Notes under the pieces: model-generated
What the model was told of the DNA's origin: nothing
Database searches by the model: none
Seen by the model: only the letters and a program-made list of their open reading frames with translations
Assembly: GCA_000696115.1 (NCBI GenBank)
Contig: JJOH01000108.1
Span: forward strand, 3,661-67,660
Source of the DNA: Streptomyces olindensis
GTDB taxonomy: Bacteria; Actinomycetota; Actinomycetes; Streptomycetales; Streptomycetaceae
Direction: 5' to 3'
DNA length: 64,000 nt
Translations under genes and position numbers: made by a program
In this document: in pieces, positions 25,597 through 33,754 of the stretch
How the letters are laid out: every line of letters begins with the position of its first letter
Position numbering within the stretch: the stretch's first letter is position 1

Positions 25597-26748
25597 ATGG
25601 TGGACACGCTCGGCGTCGCCGTCGTCGGATTCGGCTGGATGGGGCGGGTGCACACCCAGGCGTACGCGCGCGTGCGGCACCACTATCCGCAGCTGTCCCT
25701 CGTTCCGGAGCTGGTGGCGGTCGCCGAGGAGGTGCCGGGCCGGGCGGAGGAGGCCGCCGCACAGTTCGGGTTCGCCTCGACGACCCGCGACTGGCGCGAC
25801 GTGGCCGCCGACCCGCGGGTGCGGGCGGTCAGCATCACCGCGCCGAACTTCCTGCACCGCGAGATCGGCGTCGCCATGGCCGAGGCGGGCAAGCACCTCT
25901 GGATCGAGAAGCCGGTCGGCCTGACCGCCGAGGACGCCCGCGCGGTGGCGGACGCGGTGGCCAAGGCGGGCGTGCAGGGCACGGTGGGCTTCAACTACCG
26001 CAACGCACCGGCCGTGGAGGCGGCCCGCGAGCTGATCGCCTCCGGGGAGATCGGCACGGTCACGCACGTCCGCGTGCGGCTGTTCAGCGACTACGCGGCC
26101 CACCCCGAGGGCGCGCTGACCTGGCGGTACGAGCGGGAGCGCGGCGGCAGCGGGGTACTGGGCGACCTGGCTTCGCACGGCGCGGACCTGGCCCGGTTCC
26201 TGCTCGGCAACATCACGTCCCTCACGGCCGACACGGCGGTCTTCCTGCCGGAGCGGGCCCGCCCGACCGGGGCGACGGCGGGCCACAGCCGCGCCGCGGG
26301 CGGTGAGCTCGGCCCGGTCGAGAACGAGGACTACGTCAGCTGCCTGCTGCGCTTCGCCTCCGGGGCGCGCGGGGTGCTGGAGGCCTGCCGGGTCTCGGTC
26401 GGCGAGCAGAACAACTACGGCTTCGAGGTGCACGGCACCAAGGGGGCGGTGTTCTGGGACTTCCGGCGCATGAACGAGCTGGGGGTCAGCCGCGGGACGA
26501 CGTACCAGGACCAGTCCGTCAGCACGGTGTACGTCGGCCCGGGGCACGGCGAGTTCGCCGCGTTCCAGCCGGGCGCGGCGAACGCCATGGGGTACGACGA
26601 CCTGAAGGTCATCGAGGCGTACCGCTTCCTGCGTTCCGTCGCCGAGGGCACCGCGCACGGGGCGACGCTCACGGACGCCGTGCGCAGCGCCGCCGCGCTG
26701 GACGCCATGAGCCGGTCGGTCGCCAGCGGCACCTGGGAGACCGTGTAG
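25597..26748 (+). CDS. Gfo/Idh/MocA-family NAD(P)-dependent dehydrogenase
   Basis: A 383-aa protein from ATG at 25597. The Rossmann fold starts GVAVVGFGWMGRVHTQAYAR; the cofactor and substrate motif is WIEKPVGLTAEDA. The alpha/beta domain has GGSGVLGDLASHGADLARFL, which carries the conserved catalytic GxxxDxxxH pattern. It should oxidise a hydroxyl of a sugar, polyol or inositol derivative in the cytosol. It stands alone opposite its LacI regulator and is one of four Gfo/Idh genes within 8 kb, so it may feed the adjacent inositol region. The substrate is not determinable from sequence. Confidence 0.88.
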   Translation: MVDTLGVAVVGFGWMGRVHTQAYARVRHHYPQLSLVPELVAVAEEVPGRAEEAAAQFGFASTTRDWRDVAADPRVRAVSITAPNFLHREIGVAMAEAGKHLWIEKPVGLTAEDARAVADAVAKAGVQGTVGFNYRNAPAVEAARELIASGEIGTVTHVRVRLFSDYAAHPEGALTWRYERERGGSGVLGDLASHGADLARFLLGNITSLTADTAVFLPERARPTGATAGHSRAAGGELGPVENEDYVSCLLRFASGARGVLEACRVSVGEQNNYGFEVHGTKGAVFWDFRRMNELGVSRGTTYQDQSVSTVYVGPGHGEFAAFQPGAANAMGYDDLKVIEAYRFLRSVAEGTAHGATLTDAVRSAAALDAMSRSVASGTWETV

Positions 26749-26885
26749 GAACTGCCCGGGCGTGTCCTCAGGACCACCGCGGATCCGGCTCCCAGGCCCA
26801 GGGACGGCGAGCCCCGGAGACGGCAGGCTTCTCGGTATCGGCGAATCCGCCGGAACCAGCCACACCGACCTCTCGGGGGACTGCC

Positions 26886-27494
26886 ATGTCCGAATCCTTC
26901 GTCCGGCGCCTGACCGGCCTCGCGGGCATCACCGCCGCGGCCTCCCTGATCATCGGAGTGCCGCTCTATTTCGTCCACTCGGGGCCGCCGCCGGACTCCA
27001 ACGTCCTGACCAGGCTGCTGATCCAGATCGTCGCGCTCGCGTCCCTGGTGGTGTTCGTGACGGCCTTCCGCGAGCTGGTCAGGCGCGTCAGCCCGGCGTA
27101 CGACTGGGCCGGTTCCCTGGCCTTCGCCACCGGGCTGGTCTACGCGACGGTCGTCCTGGTCTCCAGCGGCCTGGAGGCCGGCGAGGTCAGCGGCACGTAC
27201 ATCCTCTACGGGTCGATCTCCCGGCTGCTGCTGGCGCTCTTCCTGACCGCGGTGGGCCTCGTCCTCACCCGCGCGAAGCCGCTGCCGCGCTGGACCGGCC
27301 GGTCGGCGTACGTCCTCGCGGTGATCAATCTGGCCTCCGTGCCGTCGCTGTTCTCCGGCAACGATCCCGCCGACTTCTACGCGGCGAACGGCTGGGGCTC
27401 GACGGCCTCGATGGGCGCCCTCCTCAGCTACTGGCTGCTGGCCGTGGGCGTCTCGGCGTACCGCAGCGCCGGGCGCCCCTCGCTGTCCCGCTGA
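26886..27494 (+). CDS. Integral membrane protein of unknown function
   Basis: A 202-aa protein from ATG at 26886 with about six hydrophobic helices (ITAAASLIIGVPLYF, LLIQIVALASLVVFVTAF, SLAFATGLVYATVVLV, ISRLLLALFLTAVGLVL, and two more). There are no charged motifs suggesting catalysis; a DUF4386-like four-to-six helix protein is the closest thought. The 137 bp before it show no clear regulatory element. It converges on the next regulator gene and shares a hairpin with it. Confidence 0.75.
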   Translation: MSESFVRRLTGLAGITAAASLIIGVPLYFVHSGPPPDSNVLTRLLIQIVALASLVVFVTAFRELVRRVSPAYDWAGSLAFATGLVYATVVLVSSGLEAGEVSGTYILYGSISRLLLALFLTAVGLVLTRAKPLPRWTGRSAYVLAVINLASVPSLFSGNDPADFYAANGWGSTASMGALLSYWLLAVGVSAYRSAGRPSLSR

Positions 27495-27501
27495 TCCGCT
27501 G

Positions 27502-27541
27502 CCGCCGCGGGCGACGGTCACACGGCCGTCGCCTGCGGCGG
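27502..27541. terminator. Convergent-gene hairpin
   Basis: 16-bp arms CCGCCGCGGGCGACGG and CCGTCGCCTGCGGCGG pair with one G-T wobble around an 8-nt loop. It begins 8 bp after the membrane-protein stop; the right arm lies in the last codons of the opposing regulator gene. Confidence 0.65.
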
Positions 27542-28552
27542 CATGTTGTACGGCGTCACCACCTGGATCGCCGACGGCAGGGTCGGCCCCGCCGGGGGCA
27601 GGGCGCCGTGGGCGCGCATCACGGTGTGGCAGGCCTCGCGCACGTCCTGGCGGAGGTCGTGGTGGAGCACGGCGGACAGGCGGTGCTCGCGCAGCAGCCG
27701 GGTGTTGTCGTGGTCGAGGTCGTGCGCGACGAACACCGCGCACGCGCGGCCGAGGTCGTCGAAGGCCCGCAGCGTGGCGATGTTGCCGCCGCCGATCGAG
27801 TACACCGCGCGGATGTCCGGGTCGCGTTCCAGCGCGGCCCGGACGAGGTCGTACTGGGTGGCGTCCAGCCCCTGCCCCTCGGCGATCTCGACCAGCGTGC
27901 GCTCGGGGTGCCGGGCGCGCATGGCGCTGCGGAAGCCCATCTCGCGTTCCTCCTCGTTGCGGAAGAAGCCACTGCTGAGGCTCGTGAGGATGTTGCCCGG
28001 CCGCTCCCCCAGCCACTGCCCCATGAGATACGCGGCCGTCGCGCCCGCCGCCCGGTCGTCGATGCCGACGTAGGCGAGGCGGGCGCTCGCGGGCAGGTCC
28101 GTCACGAGCGTCACGACCGGGATGCCGGCGGCCGCGAGCCGGCCGACGGCGGCGGTGACCTCGGGGACGTCGGGGGCCTTGAGGATCACGCCCTGCGAGC
28201 CGCGCCGGGCGATCCGGTCCAGGGTCCGCACCAGCTCCCCGACCGGGCCGGTCTCGCGGAAGTGGAAGCGGGAGCGCAGCACCGCCGGGTGCAGGGACGG
28301 CAGCTCGGCCTCCAGGGCGGCGCGGATCGCGGTCGTGAAGCGCTCCGGCGCCTGCATCACGATGTCGACCATGAACGTCCGGCCCACGAGCCGGACCTGG
28401 GTGCGCTGCCGGTCCAGGTCCGCGATGGCCTGGTGGACCTCCCGTGCGGTGCTCTCGCGCACGCCTCCCCTGCCGTTCAGGACCCGGTCCACGGTGGCCT
28501 CGCTCAGACCCGCCTGACGTGCGATCTCCCGGATCGGGAAGGGGTGGCCCAC
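27518..28552 (-). CDS. LacI-family regulator with ribose-binding-like sensor domain
   Basis: A 344-aa protein from GTG at 28550-28552, with GGAGG 10 bp before it. The HTH is IREIARQAGLSEATVDRVLN. The sensor (GRTFMVDIVMQAPERFTTAI, then GVILKAPDVPEVTAAVGRLA and YVGIDDRAAGATAAYLMGQW) resembles sugar-binding regulators whose ligand domain is close to CUT2 binding proteins. It is divergent from the dioxygenase/SDR/iolG gene group and is the likely controller of those genes or of the inositol region. A TTTGTACTGACA box lies in the shared promoter region. Confidence 0.88.
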   Translation of the reverse strand: MGHPFPIREIARQAGLSEATVDRVLNGRGGVRESTAREVHQAIADLDRQRTQVRLVGRTFMVDIVMQAPERFTTAIRAALEAELPSLHPAVLRSRFHFRETGPVGELVRTLDRIARRGSQGVILKAPDVPEVTAAVGRLAAAGIPVVTLVTDLPASARLAYVGIDDRAAGATAAYLMGQWLGERPGNILTSLSSGFFRNEEEREMGFRSAMRARHPERTLVEIAEGQGLDATQYDLVRAALERDPDIRAVYSIGGGNIATLRAFDDLGRACAVFVAHDLDHDNTRLLREHRLSAVLHHDLRQDVREACHTVMRAHGALPPAGPTLPSAIQVVTPYNMPPQATAV

Positions 28553-28604
28553 GCCTCGCCTCCTTGAAGGGTTTTTGATGGCCCGCTGCTGGTTGTTCGA
28601 GGGG

Positions 28605-28616
28605 TTTGTACTGACA
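28605..28616. promoter_or_regulatory. Candidate inositol-regulon box, upstream of the dioxygenase gene
   Basis: TTTGTACTGACA lies 46 bp before the dioxygenase ATG, in the 109-bp divergent region. It matches 11 of 12 bases of TTTGTACTTACA, read on the minus strand at 37861-37872 in the ABC/iolC control region. Confidence 0.45.
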
Positions 28617-28661
28617 AGAATGACAGGGCTGCGTCGGTCCGTGACCCCCGAAGGGACGACG

Positions 28662-29819
28662 ATGTCCATCACTTCCGTATCCCGCCGCGCCTGGCTGTCC
28701 GAGCACGACTGTGATCTCGACGCGTTCCGCGCGCTGGTCGAGCAGGCGACGGACCCCGCCGACTACCCGCACGCCTCGGCCGTCGAGCGGAACGTGCCGG
28801 TCTACGACGCCGGTCTGCTCGAGGGCGACCGTGTGGTCCAGGCCGAGCTGGTGCGGGCGCTCGCCGACGGGCCGGGCATCGTCGTCTTCCGCGACGCCTT
28901 TCCCGACCCGGAGGTCGTGGACCGGGCCACCGCGGTGTTCGAAGCGCTGATCGCCGAGCAGCGCGCCTCGGGCACGACCGCCGGCGACCACTTCGCCAAG
29001 CCGGGTGCCAACGACCGGGTGTGGAACGCGCTGGAGAAGGCGGCGTTCTACGACGCGGAGGCGTTCGCCGACTACTACGCCAACGAGGTGCTCGCGCTGG
29101 TCTCCACGGCCTGGCTGGGCCCCGGCTACCAGGTCACCTCGCAGCTCAACGTGGTCAACCCGGGCGGCGCCGCCCAGACCGTGCACCGCGACTACCACCT
29201 GGGCTTCCTGTCCGGCGAGGTGGCCGCCGCCTACCCGGCGCACGTGCACCGCCTCTCCCCCGTGCTGACCCTCCAGGGCGCGGTCGCGCACTGCGACATG
29301 CCCGTGGAGTCCGGGCCGACGATGTACCTGCCGCACTCGCAGAAGTACGAGCCGGGCTATCTCGCCTGGCGGCTGCCGGAGTTCCGGGCGTACTTCGAGG
29401 CGCACCACGTGCAGCTGCCTCTCGCGAAGGGCGATGCGGTCTTCTTCAACCCGGCGCTGTTCCACGCCGCCGGCACCAACCGCTCGGCGGACATCCGGCG
29501 CATGGCCAACCTGCTCCAGGTGTCGTCGGCGTTCGGGCGGGCGATGGAGACGGTGGACCGGGAGGCCGTCGCCAACGCCGTGTACCCGGTGCTGCTGAAG
29601 CGCCGGGCCGAGGGTGCCGACCGGGCGTGGCTGGAGCGCGTGATCGCGGCGAGCGCCGAGGGCTACGCATTCCCGACCAACCTCGACAGCGACCCGCCGG
29701 TCGACGGCCTGGCCCCGCCCTCGCAGGCGGATCTGCTGCGGCGGGCGCTGCGCGAGGACTGGACGCCGGAGGTGCTCCGGGCGGAGCTGCGGGCCGCCGC
29801 CGAACGACGAGAGAGCTGA
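28662..29819 (+). CDS. Phytanoyl-CoA dioxygenase-family Fe(II)/2-oxoglutarate oxygenase
   Basis: A 385-aa protein from ATG at 28662 with GAAGGGA upstream. The iron facial triad is visible: VHRDYH supplies the HxD pair and ALFHAAGTNRS supplies the distal His with an Arg that would bind 2-oxoglutarate. ESGPTMYLPHSQKYEPGY lies between them. It should hydroxylate or demethylate a small substrate with O2 and 2-oxoglutarate. The next gene (SDR) starts 8 bp later and iolG follows, so the substrate is probably a cyclitol or related compound, perhaps a methylated inositol; that is inference. Confidence 0.85.
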   Translation: MSITSVSRRAWLSEHDCDLDAFRALVEQATDPADYPHASAVERNVPVYDAGLLEGDRVVQAELVRALADGPGIVVFRDAFPDPEVVDRATAVFEALIAEQRASGTTAGDHFAKPGANDRVWNALEKAAFYDAEAFADYYANEVLALVSTAWLGPGYQVTSQLNVVNPGGAAQTVHRDYHLGFLSGEVAAAYPAHVHRLSPVLTLQGAVAHCDMPVESGPTMYLPHSQKYEPGYLAWRLPEFRAYFEAHHVQLPLAKGDAVFFNPALFHAAGTNRSADIRRMANLLQVSSAFGRAMETVDREAVANAVYPVLLKRRAEGADRAWLERVIAASAEGYAFPTNLDSDPPVDGLAPPSQADLLRRALREDWTPEVLRAELRAAAERRES

Positions 29820-29827
29820 GGAACTCC

Positions 29828-30604
29828 ATGGGACTTCTCCACGACAAGGTCGTCCTGGTCAACGGCGGCAGCCAGGGCGTTGGCGCGGCCATCGCGCGGG
29901 CCGCGGTCCGTGAGGGGGCGGCCGTGGCCGTCACCGGGCGGCGTCCGGAACCCGGTGAGGCGCTGGTGGCCGAGCTGTCCGCCGCCGGGGGCAAGGCGAT
30001 GTTCGTACGGGCGGACCTCGCGGACGCCGAGCAGGCGAAGACGTCCGTCGCCGAGGTCGTCGACGCGTACGGCCGGATCGACTGCCTGGTCAACTCGGCG
30101 GGGCTGACGTCCCGGGGGACGCTGCTGGACACCACGCCGGAGCTGTTCGACCAGCACATCGCGATCAACCTCAAGGCGCCGTTCTTCGCGATGCAGGCCG
30201 CCGTCGCGGACATGCTGGCGCGCAAGGCGCCCGGCACGGTCGTCAACATCATCACGTCGTCGGCGCACGGCGGGCAGCCCTTTCTGGCGCCGTACGTCGC
30301 CGCGAAGGCGGGCCTCGTCGGGCTGACCCGGAACGCGGCGCACGCGCATCGCTGGGACCGGGTACGGATCAACGGGCTGAACATCGGCTGGACGGCGACC
30401 GAGGGCGAGGACGCCACGCAGAAGGCGTTCCACGGGGCCGGGGACGACTGGCGGGAGGAAGCCGCCGCGAAGCTGCCCATGGGCAAGCTGGGCCAGCCGG
30501 ACGAGATCGCCGACTTCGTCGTCTTCCTGCTGTCGGACCGGTCCGGGGTGGTCACCGGGTCGGTGATCGACTGGGACCAGAACGTGCTCGGCGGACTCGA
30601 CTGA
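29828..30604 (+). CDS. Short-chain dehydrogenase/reductase (SDR)
   Basis: A 258-aa protein from ATG at 29828 after GAGGA. The NAD(P) motif GGSQGVGAAIARA, the NSAG motif (CLVNSAGLTSRG), the catalytic Ser in IITSSAHGG and the YVAAK Tyr/Lys pair are all present. It should interconvert an alcohol and ketone in the cytosol. It lies 8 bp after the oxygenase and 43 bp before iolG, in a likely operon with both. The exact substrate is unknown. Confidence 0.9.
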   Translation: MGLLHDKVVLVNGGSQGVGAAIARAAVREGAAVAVTGRRPEPGEALVAELSAAGGKAMFVRADLADAEQAKTSVAEVVDAYGRIDCLVNSAGLTSRGTLLDTTPELFDQHIAINLKAPFFAMQAAVADMLARKAPGTVVNIITSSAHGGQPFLAPYVAAKAGLVGLTRNAAHAHRWDRVRINGLNIGWTATEGEDATQKAFHGAGDDWREEAAAKLPMGKLGQPDEIADFVVFLLSDRSGVVTGSVIDWDQNVLGGLD

Positions 30605-30647
30605 GACCCCTCGCAAGAAACCCTCCCCTCTTTAGGAGCAACACCCC

Positions 30648-31652
30648 ATGCGTATCGGAATCCTCGGCCTCGGCCGTATCGGTGCCTTCCACGCCGAGAC
30701 CCTGTCCGGGCTCGACGCCGTCGAGTCGCTCGTCGTCACCGACCCCTTCGCGGACGCCGCCAAGGCCGCCGCCGAGCGGTTCGGGGCCGATGTGGTGGAC
30801 TCGCCGGAGGCGCTGCTGGCCGCCGGTGTCGACGGGATCGTCGTCGCGGCCGCCACGGACGCCCACCCCGCGCTGATCCTCGCCGGTGTCGAGGCCGGTG
30901 TTCCGGTCTTCTGCGAGAAGCCCGTCGCCAGGACCATGGCCGAGGGCGTCGAGGTGCTCAAGGCCGTCCAGGGCAAGGGCGTGCCGATCCAGATCGGGTA
31001 CAACCGCCGCTTCGACGCCGGTTTCGTCAACGCCCGCGCCGCCGTGCGGAGCGGCGAGCTCGGGAAACTGCACACGGTCCGCTCGACCACCCTGGACCCG
31101 GCGCCGCCGCCCGCCGCGTACATCGCCGCCTCCGGTGGCATCTTCCGCGACTGCTCGGTGCACGACTTCGACATCATCCGCTGGGTGACCGGGCGTGAGG
31201 TGACCGAGGTGTACGCCGTGGGCGGCAACCGCGGCGCCGAGTACATCAAGGAGGCGGGCGACGCCGACACCACCGGCGCGATCCTCACCCTGGACGACGG
31301 CACCATCGCGGTGGTCTCCAACTCCCGCCACAACGCCCGTGGTTACGACGTGCGCATGGAGATCCACGGCTTCCAGGACTCCATCGCCGTCGGCCTGGAG
31401 GACAAGCTGCCGCTGCGCTCGGTCGAGCCGGGCGTGACCTTCCCGGCGGGCACCCCGCACGACTTCTTCATGGACCGCTTCACCGCGGCCTACCGCGCCG
31501 AACTGACCGCGTTCACCGAAGTCGTCGCCGGCAGCCGCCCCTCCCCCTGCACGATCGAGGACGCCCTGGAGGCGGGCTGGATCGCCGACGCGTGCACCCT
31601 GTCGCTGCACGAGCACCGCCCGGTGACCATCGAGGAGGTACGCCAGGCATGA
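30648..31652 (+). CDS. iolG: Inositol 2-dehydrogenase-like (Gfo/Idh/MocA) enzyme
   Basis: A 334-aa protein from ATG at 30648 with AGGAG before it. The N-terminus is MRIGILGLGRIGAFHAETL. FCEKPVARTMAEGVEVL carries the conserved EKP; IQIGYNRRFDAGFVNAR and GGIFRDCSVHDFDIIRWVTG carry the catalytic D-x3-H pattern, both typical of myo-inositol 2-dehydrogenases. It should oxidise myo- or scyllo-inositol to the inosose with NAD. The stop overlaps the next Gfo/Idh gene (ATGA). A second IolG-like gene lies 1 kb further on the other strand, so the two may split isomers. Confidence 0.88.
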   Translation: MRIGILGLGRIGAFHAETLSGLDAVESLVVTDPFADAAKAAAERFGADVVDSPEALLAAGVDGIVVAAATDAHPALILAGVEAGVPVFCEKPVARTMAEGVEVLKAVQGKGVPIQIGYNRRFDAGFVNARAAVRSGELGKLHTVRSTTLDPAPPPAAYIAASGGIFRDCSVHDFDIIRWVTGREVTEVYAVGGNRGAEYIKEAGDADTTGAILTLDDGTIAVVSNSRHNARGYDVRMEIHGFQDSIAVGLEDKLPLRSVEPGVTFPAGTPHDFFMDRFTAAYRAELTAFTEVVAGSRPSPCTIEDALEAGWIADACTLSLHEHRPVTIEEVRQA

Positions 31653-32665
31653 GCGACAAGGGCCGGGAACCCCTGCGCATCGGTGTGCTGGGGGCCGCGC
31701 GGATCACCGAACGCTCCCTGATCGACCCGGCCCGGGCGACCGGCCACCGCCTCGTCGCGGTGGCCGCCCGCGACAGCGCCCGGGCCGAGGCGTTCGCCGC
31801 CGAGCACGGCGTGGAGCGGGTGGCCGGCTCGTACGCCGAGCTGGTGGCCGACCCGGAGGTCGACGTCGTCTACAACCCGCTCGCCAACGGGCTGCACGGA
31901 CCGTGGAACCTGACCGCGCTCGCGGCCGGCAAGCACGTGCTGTCGGAGAAGCCGTCGGCGAGCAACGCCGAGGAGGCGACGGAGGTGCGGGCCGCCGCGG
32001 AGAAGGCCGGGACGGTCTTCATGGAGGCCTTCCACTACCTCTTCCACCCGGTCACCCGCCGGCTGCACGAGCTGCTGGCCTCGGGCGAACTCGGCGAACT
32101 GCGGCACGTCGAGGCCATGGTCGCCATCGCCGCGCCACCGGACACCGACCCGCGCTGGTCGCTGCCGCTGGCCGGCGGCGCCCTGATGGACCTGGGCTGC
32201 TACAGCCTGCACGCGCTGCGCGTCCTCGCCCCCTGGGCGGGCGGGCCGCCGCGTCTGGCCGGGGCCCGGGGCGGGGAGCGGGCCGGTGTCCCGGGGGTCG
32301 ACGAGTGGCTGGACGCCGACCTGGAGTTCCCCGGCGGCGCCACCGGCGCGGCCCGCTGCCACATGGCGTACGACGGGCTGGACATGAGCATCCGGATCGT
32401 CGGCTCCCGGGGCGAGGCGACGGCCCCGAACTTCGTGCTGCCCCACCTGGACGACCGGGTCGTGGTCCGCACGCCGGAGGGCGAGCGCACGGAGCGGCTC
32501 GGCACGCGCTCGTCGTACACGTACCAGCTGGAGGCGTTCGCCGCCCGGGTGCGGGACGGCGCGCCGCTGCCGCTGGACGCGGACGACGCGGTGACGACGA
32601 TGGAGCTCATCGACGCCTGTTACCGGCAGGCCGGCTTCGAGCCCAGGCCGCGGACGCGGGTCTGA
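31649..32665 (+). CDS. Gfo/Idh/MocA-family oxidoreductase
   Basis: A 338-aa protein from ATG at 31649, overlapping the iolG stop by 4 bp. The dinucleotide fold is IGVLGAARITERSLIDPA; the cofactor/substrate loop is LSEKPSASNAEEATEV; and MEAFHYLFHPVTRRL and GALMDLGCYSLHALRVL follow. These features place it with the glucose-fructose oxidoreductase/dihydrodiol dehydrogenase branch rather than strict IolG. Translational coupling to iolG suggests it acts on the same or a later polyol intermediate. A strong convergent terminator follows. Confidence 0.88.
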   Translation: MSDKGREPLRIGVLGAARITERSLIDPARATGHRLVAVAARDSARAEAFAAEHGVERVAGSYAELVADPEVDVVYNPLANGLHGPWNLTALAAGKHVLSEKPSASNAEEATEVRAAAEKAGTVFMEAFHYLFHPVTRRLHELLASGELGELRHVEAMVAIAAPPDTDPRWSLPLAGGALMDLGCYSLHALRVLAPWAGGPPRLAGARGGERAGVPGVDEWLDADLEFPGGATGAARCHMAYDGLDMSIRIVGSRGEATAPNFVLPHLDDRVVVRTPEGERTERLGTRSSYTYQLEAFAARVRDGAPLPLDADDAVTTMELIDACYRQAGFEPRPRTRV

Positions 32666-32676
32666 GGCGCACCCGC

Positions 32677-32714
32677 GTGACAAGGGCCCGGGGTGAACCC
32701 CGGGCCCTTGTCAC
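32677..32714. terminator. Bidirectional terminator between convergent dehydrogenase genes
   Basis: A perfect 17-bp stem, GTGACAAGGGCCCGGGG and CCCCGGGCCCTTGTCAC, with loop TGAA. It occupies nearly the whole 51-bp gap between the convergent stops. Confidence 0.92.
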
Positions 32715-32716
32715 CG

Positions 32717-33736
32717 TCACGCGTACAGCGCGGGTTTCTCGGCCAGTTCGACCTCGATGCGGCCGCCGTCCTCCAGGGCCCGGACGCCCGCCTCGCACAC
32801 CGCCGCCGCGGCGTAGCCGTCCCAGACGCTCGGGCCGGTGACCTCACCGCGGCGGGTGGCGTCGACCCAGGCCTGGATCTCGCGGTCGTAGGCCGTCTCG
32901 AAGCGTTCCGTCCAGTCCTGCGCGATGGTGCCGCCCCAGCGGCCGGCCATGTGGGTGACCAGGGCGTGGCCGTCGCCGATGCGGGCGGTGCCGCGTTCGC
33001 AGACGATCTCGGCCTGGACCTGGTAGCCGAAGCCGCAGTTGACGAAGATCTCCACGTCGGAGAGGGCGCCGCCGTCCGTCTCGAAGACGACGAACTGCGG
33101 GTCGCGCAGGCCGTCCGGGGCGTTGGCGGACGGCGTCGGGCGCAGCACCGTGACGGCCGTGATCTCGTGGCCCAGCAGCCAGCGGGTGGCGTCGGCCTCG
33201 TGGGCGACGGAGTCGCTGATCAGCATGGAGCTGGTGAAGAAGGGCGGGCTGGCCACGTTGCGGTGCCGGTTGTGCAGCATCAGCGGCCTGCCCAGCTGAC
33301 CGGTCGTCAGCAGGGCCTTCAGTTTCGCGTACTCGGGGTCGTAGCGGCGCATGAAGCCGACCTGGACCCGGCGGTGGCCGAGGCGCAGTTCGGCGTCGAG
33401 GACGCGCAGGGCGGAGGCCGCGTCGGGGGTGAGCGGCTTCTCGCACAGCACGGGCAGGTCGCGCTCGAAGGCGGCGAGCAGGGTGGCCTCGTGGGCCGGG
33501 CCCGGGGAGGCGATCAGGACGGCGTCGACGCCGTCCGCCGCCAGTGCGGCGGCCGGGTCGGTGTGGGCGGTGCAGCCGCCGACGCGGGCGGCGACGGCCT
33601 TCGCGCGCTCCGCGTCGACGTCGGCGACGGCCACCACCCGTGCTCCGCTGGTGACTTCGTGGATGCGGCGCACGTGGTCGGCGCCCATCCGTCCGGTACC
33701 GATGACCGCGACTCCGAGTGGGGCGCGCTCCGTCAT
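32717..33736 (-). CDS. Inositol 2-dehydrogenase-like (Gfo/Idh/MocA) enzyme, second copy
   Basis: A 339-aa protein from ATG at 33734-33736. VAVIGTGRMGADHVRRIHEV begins the Rossmann fold. LCEKPLTPDAASALRV and VQVGFMRRYDPEYAKLKAL are the EKP and IolG-type substrate motifs, and SDSVAHEADATRWLLGHE holds the catalytic His. It is the last gene of the minus-strand operon headed by the ABC importer, 18 bp after the isomerase gene. It should convert imported inositol to inosose. It is more IolG-like in context than the plus-strand copies. Confidence 0.88.
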   Translation of the reverse strand: MTERAPLGVAVIGTGRMGADHVRRIHEVTSGARVVAVADVDAERAKAVAARVGGCTAHTDPAAALAADGVDAVLIASPGPAHEATLLAAFERDLPVLCEKPLTPDAASALRVLDAELRLGHRRVQVGFMRRYDPEYAKLKALLTTGQLGRPLMLHNRHRNVASPPFFTSSMLISDSVAHEADATRWLLGHEITAVTVLRPTPSANAPDGLRDPQFVVFETDGGALSDVEIFVNCGFGYQVQAEIVCERGTARIGDGHALVTHMAGRWGGTIAQDWTERFETAYDREIQAWVDATRRGEVTGPSVWDGYAAAAVCEAGVRALEDGGRIEVELAEKPALYA

Positions 33737-33754
33737 GGCCGTCCTTTCGGGTCG

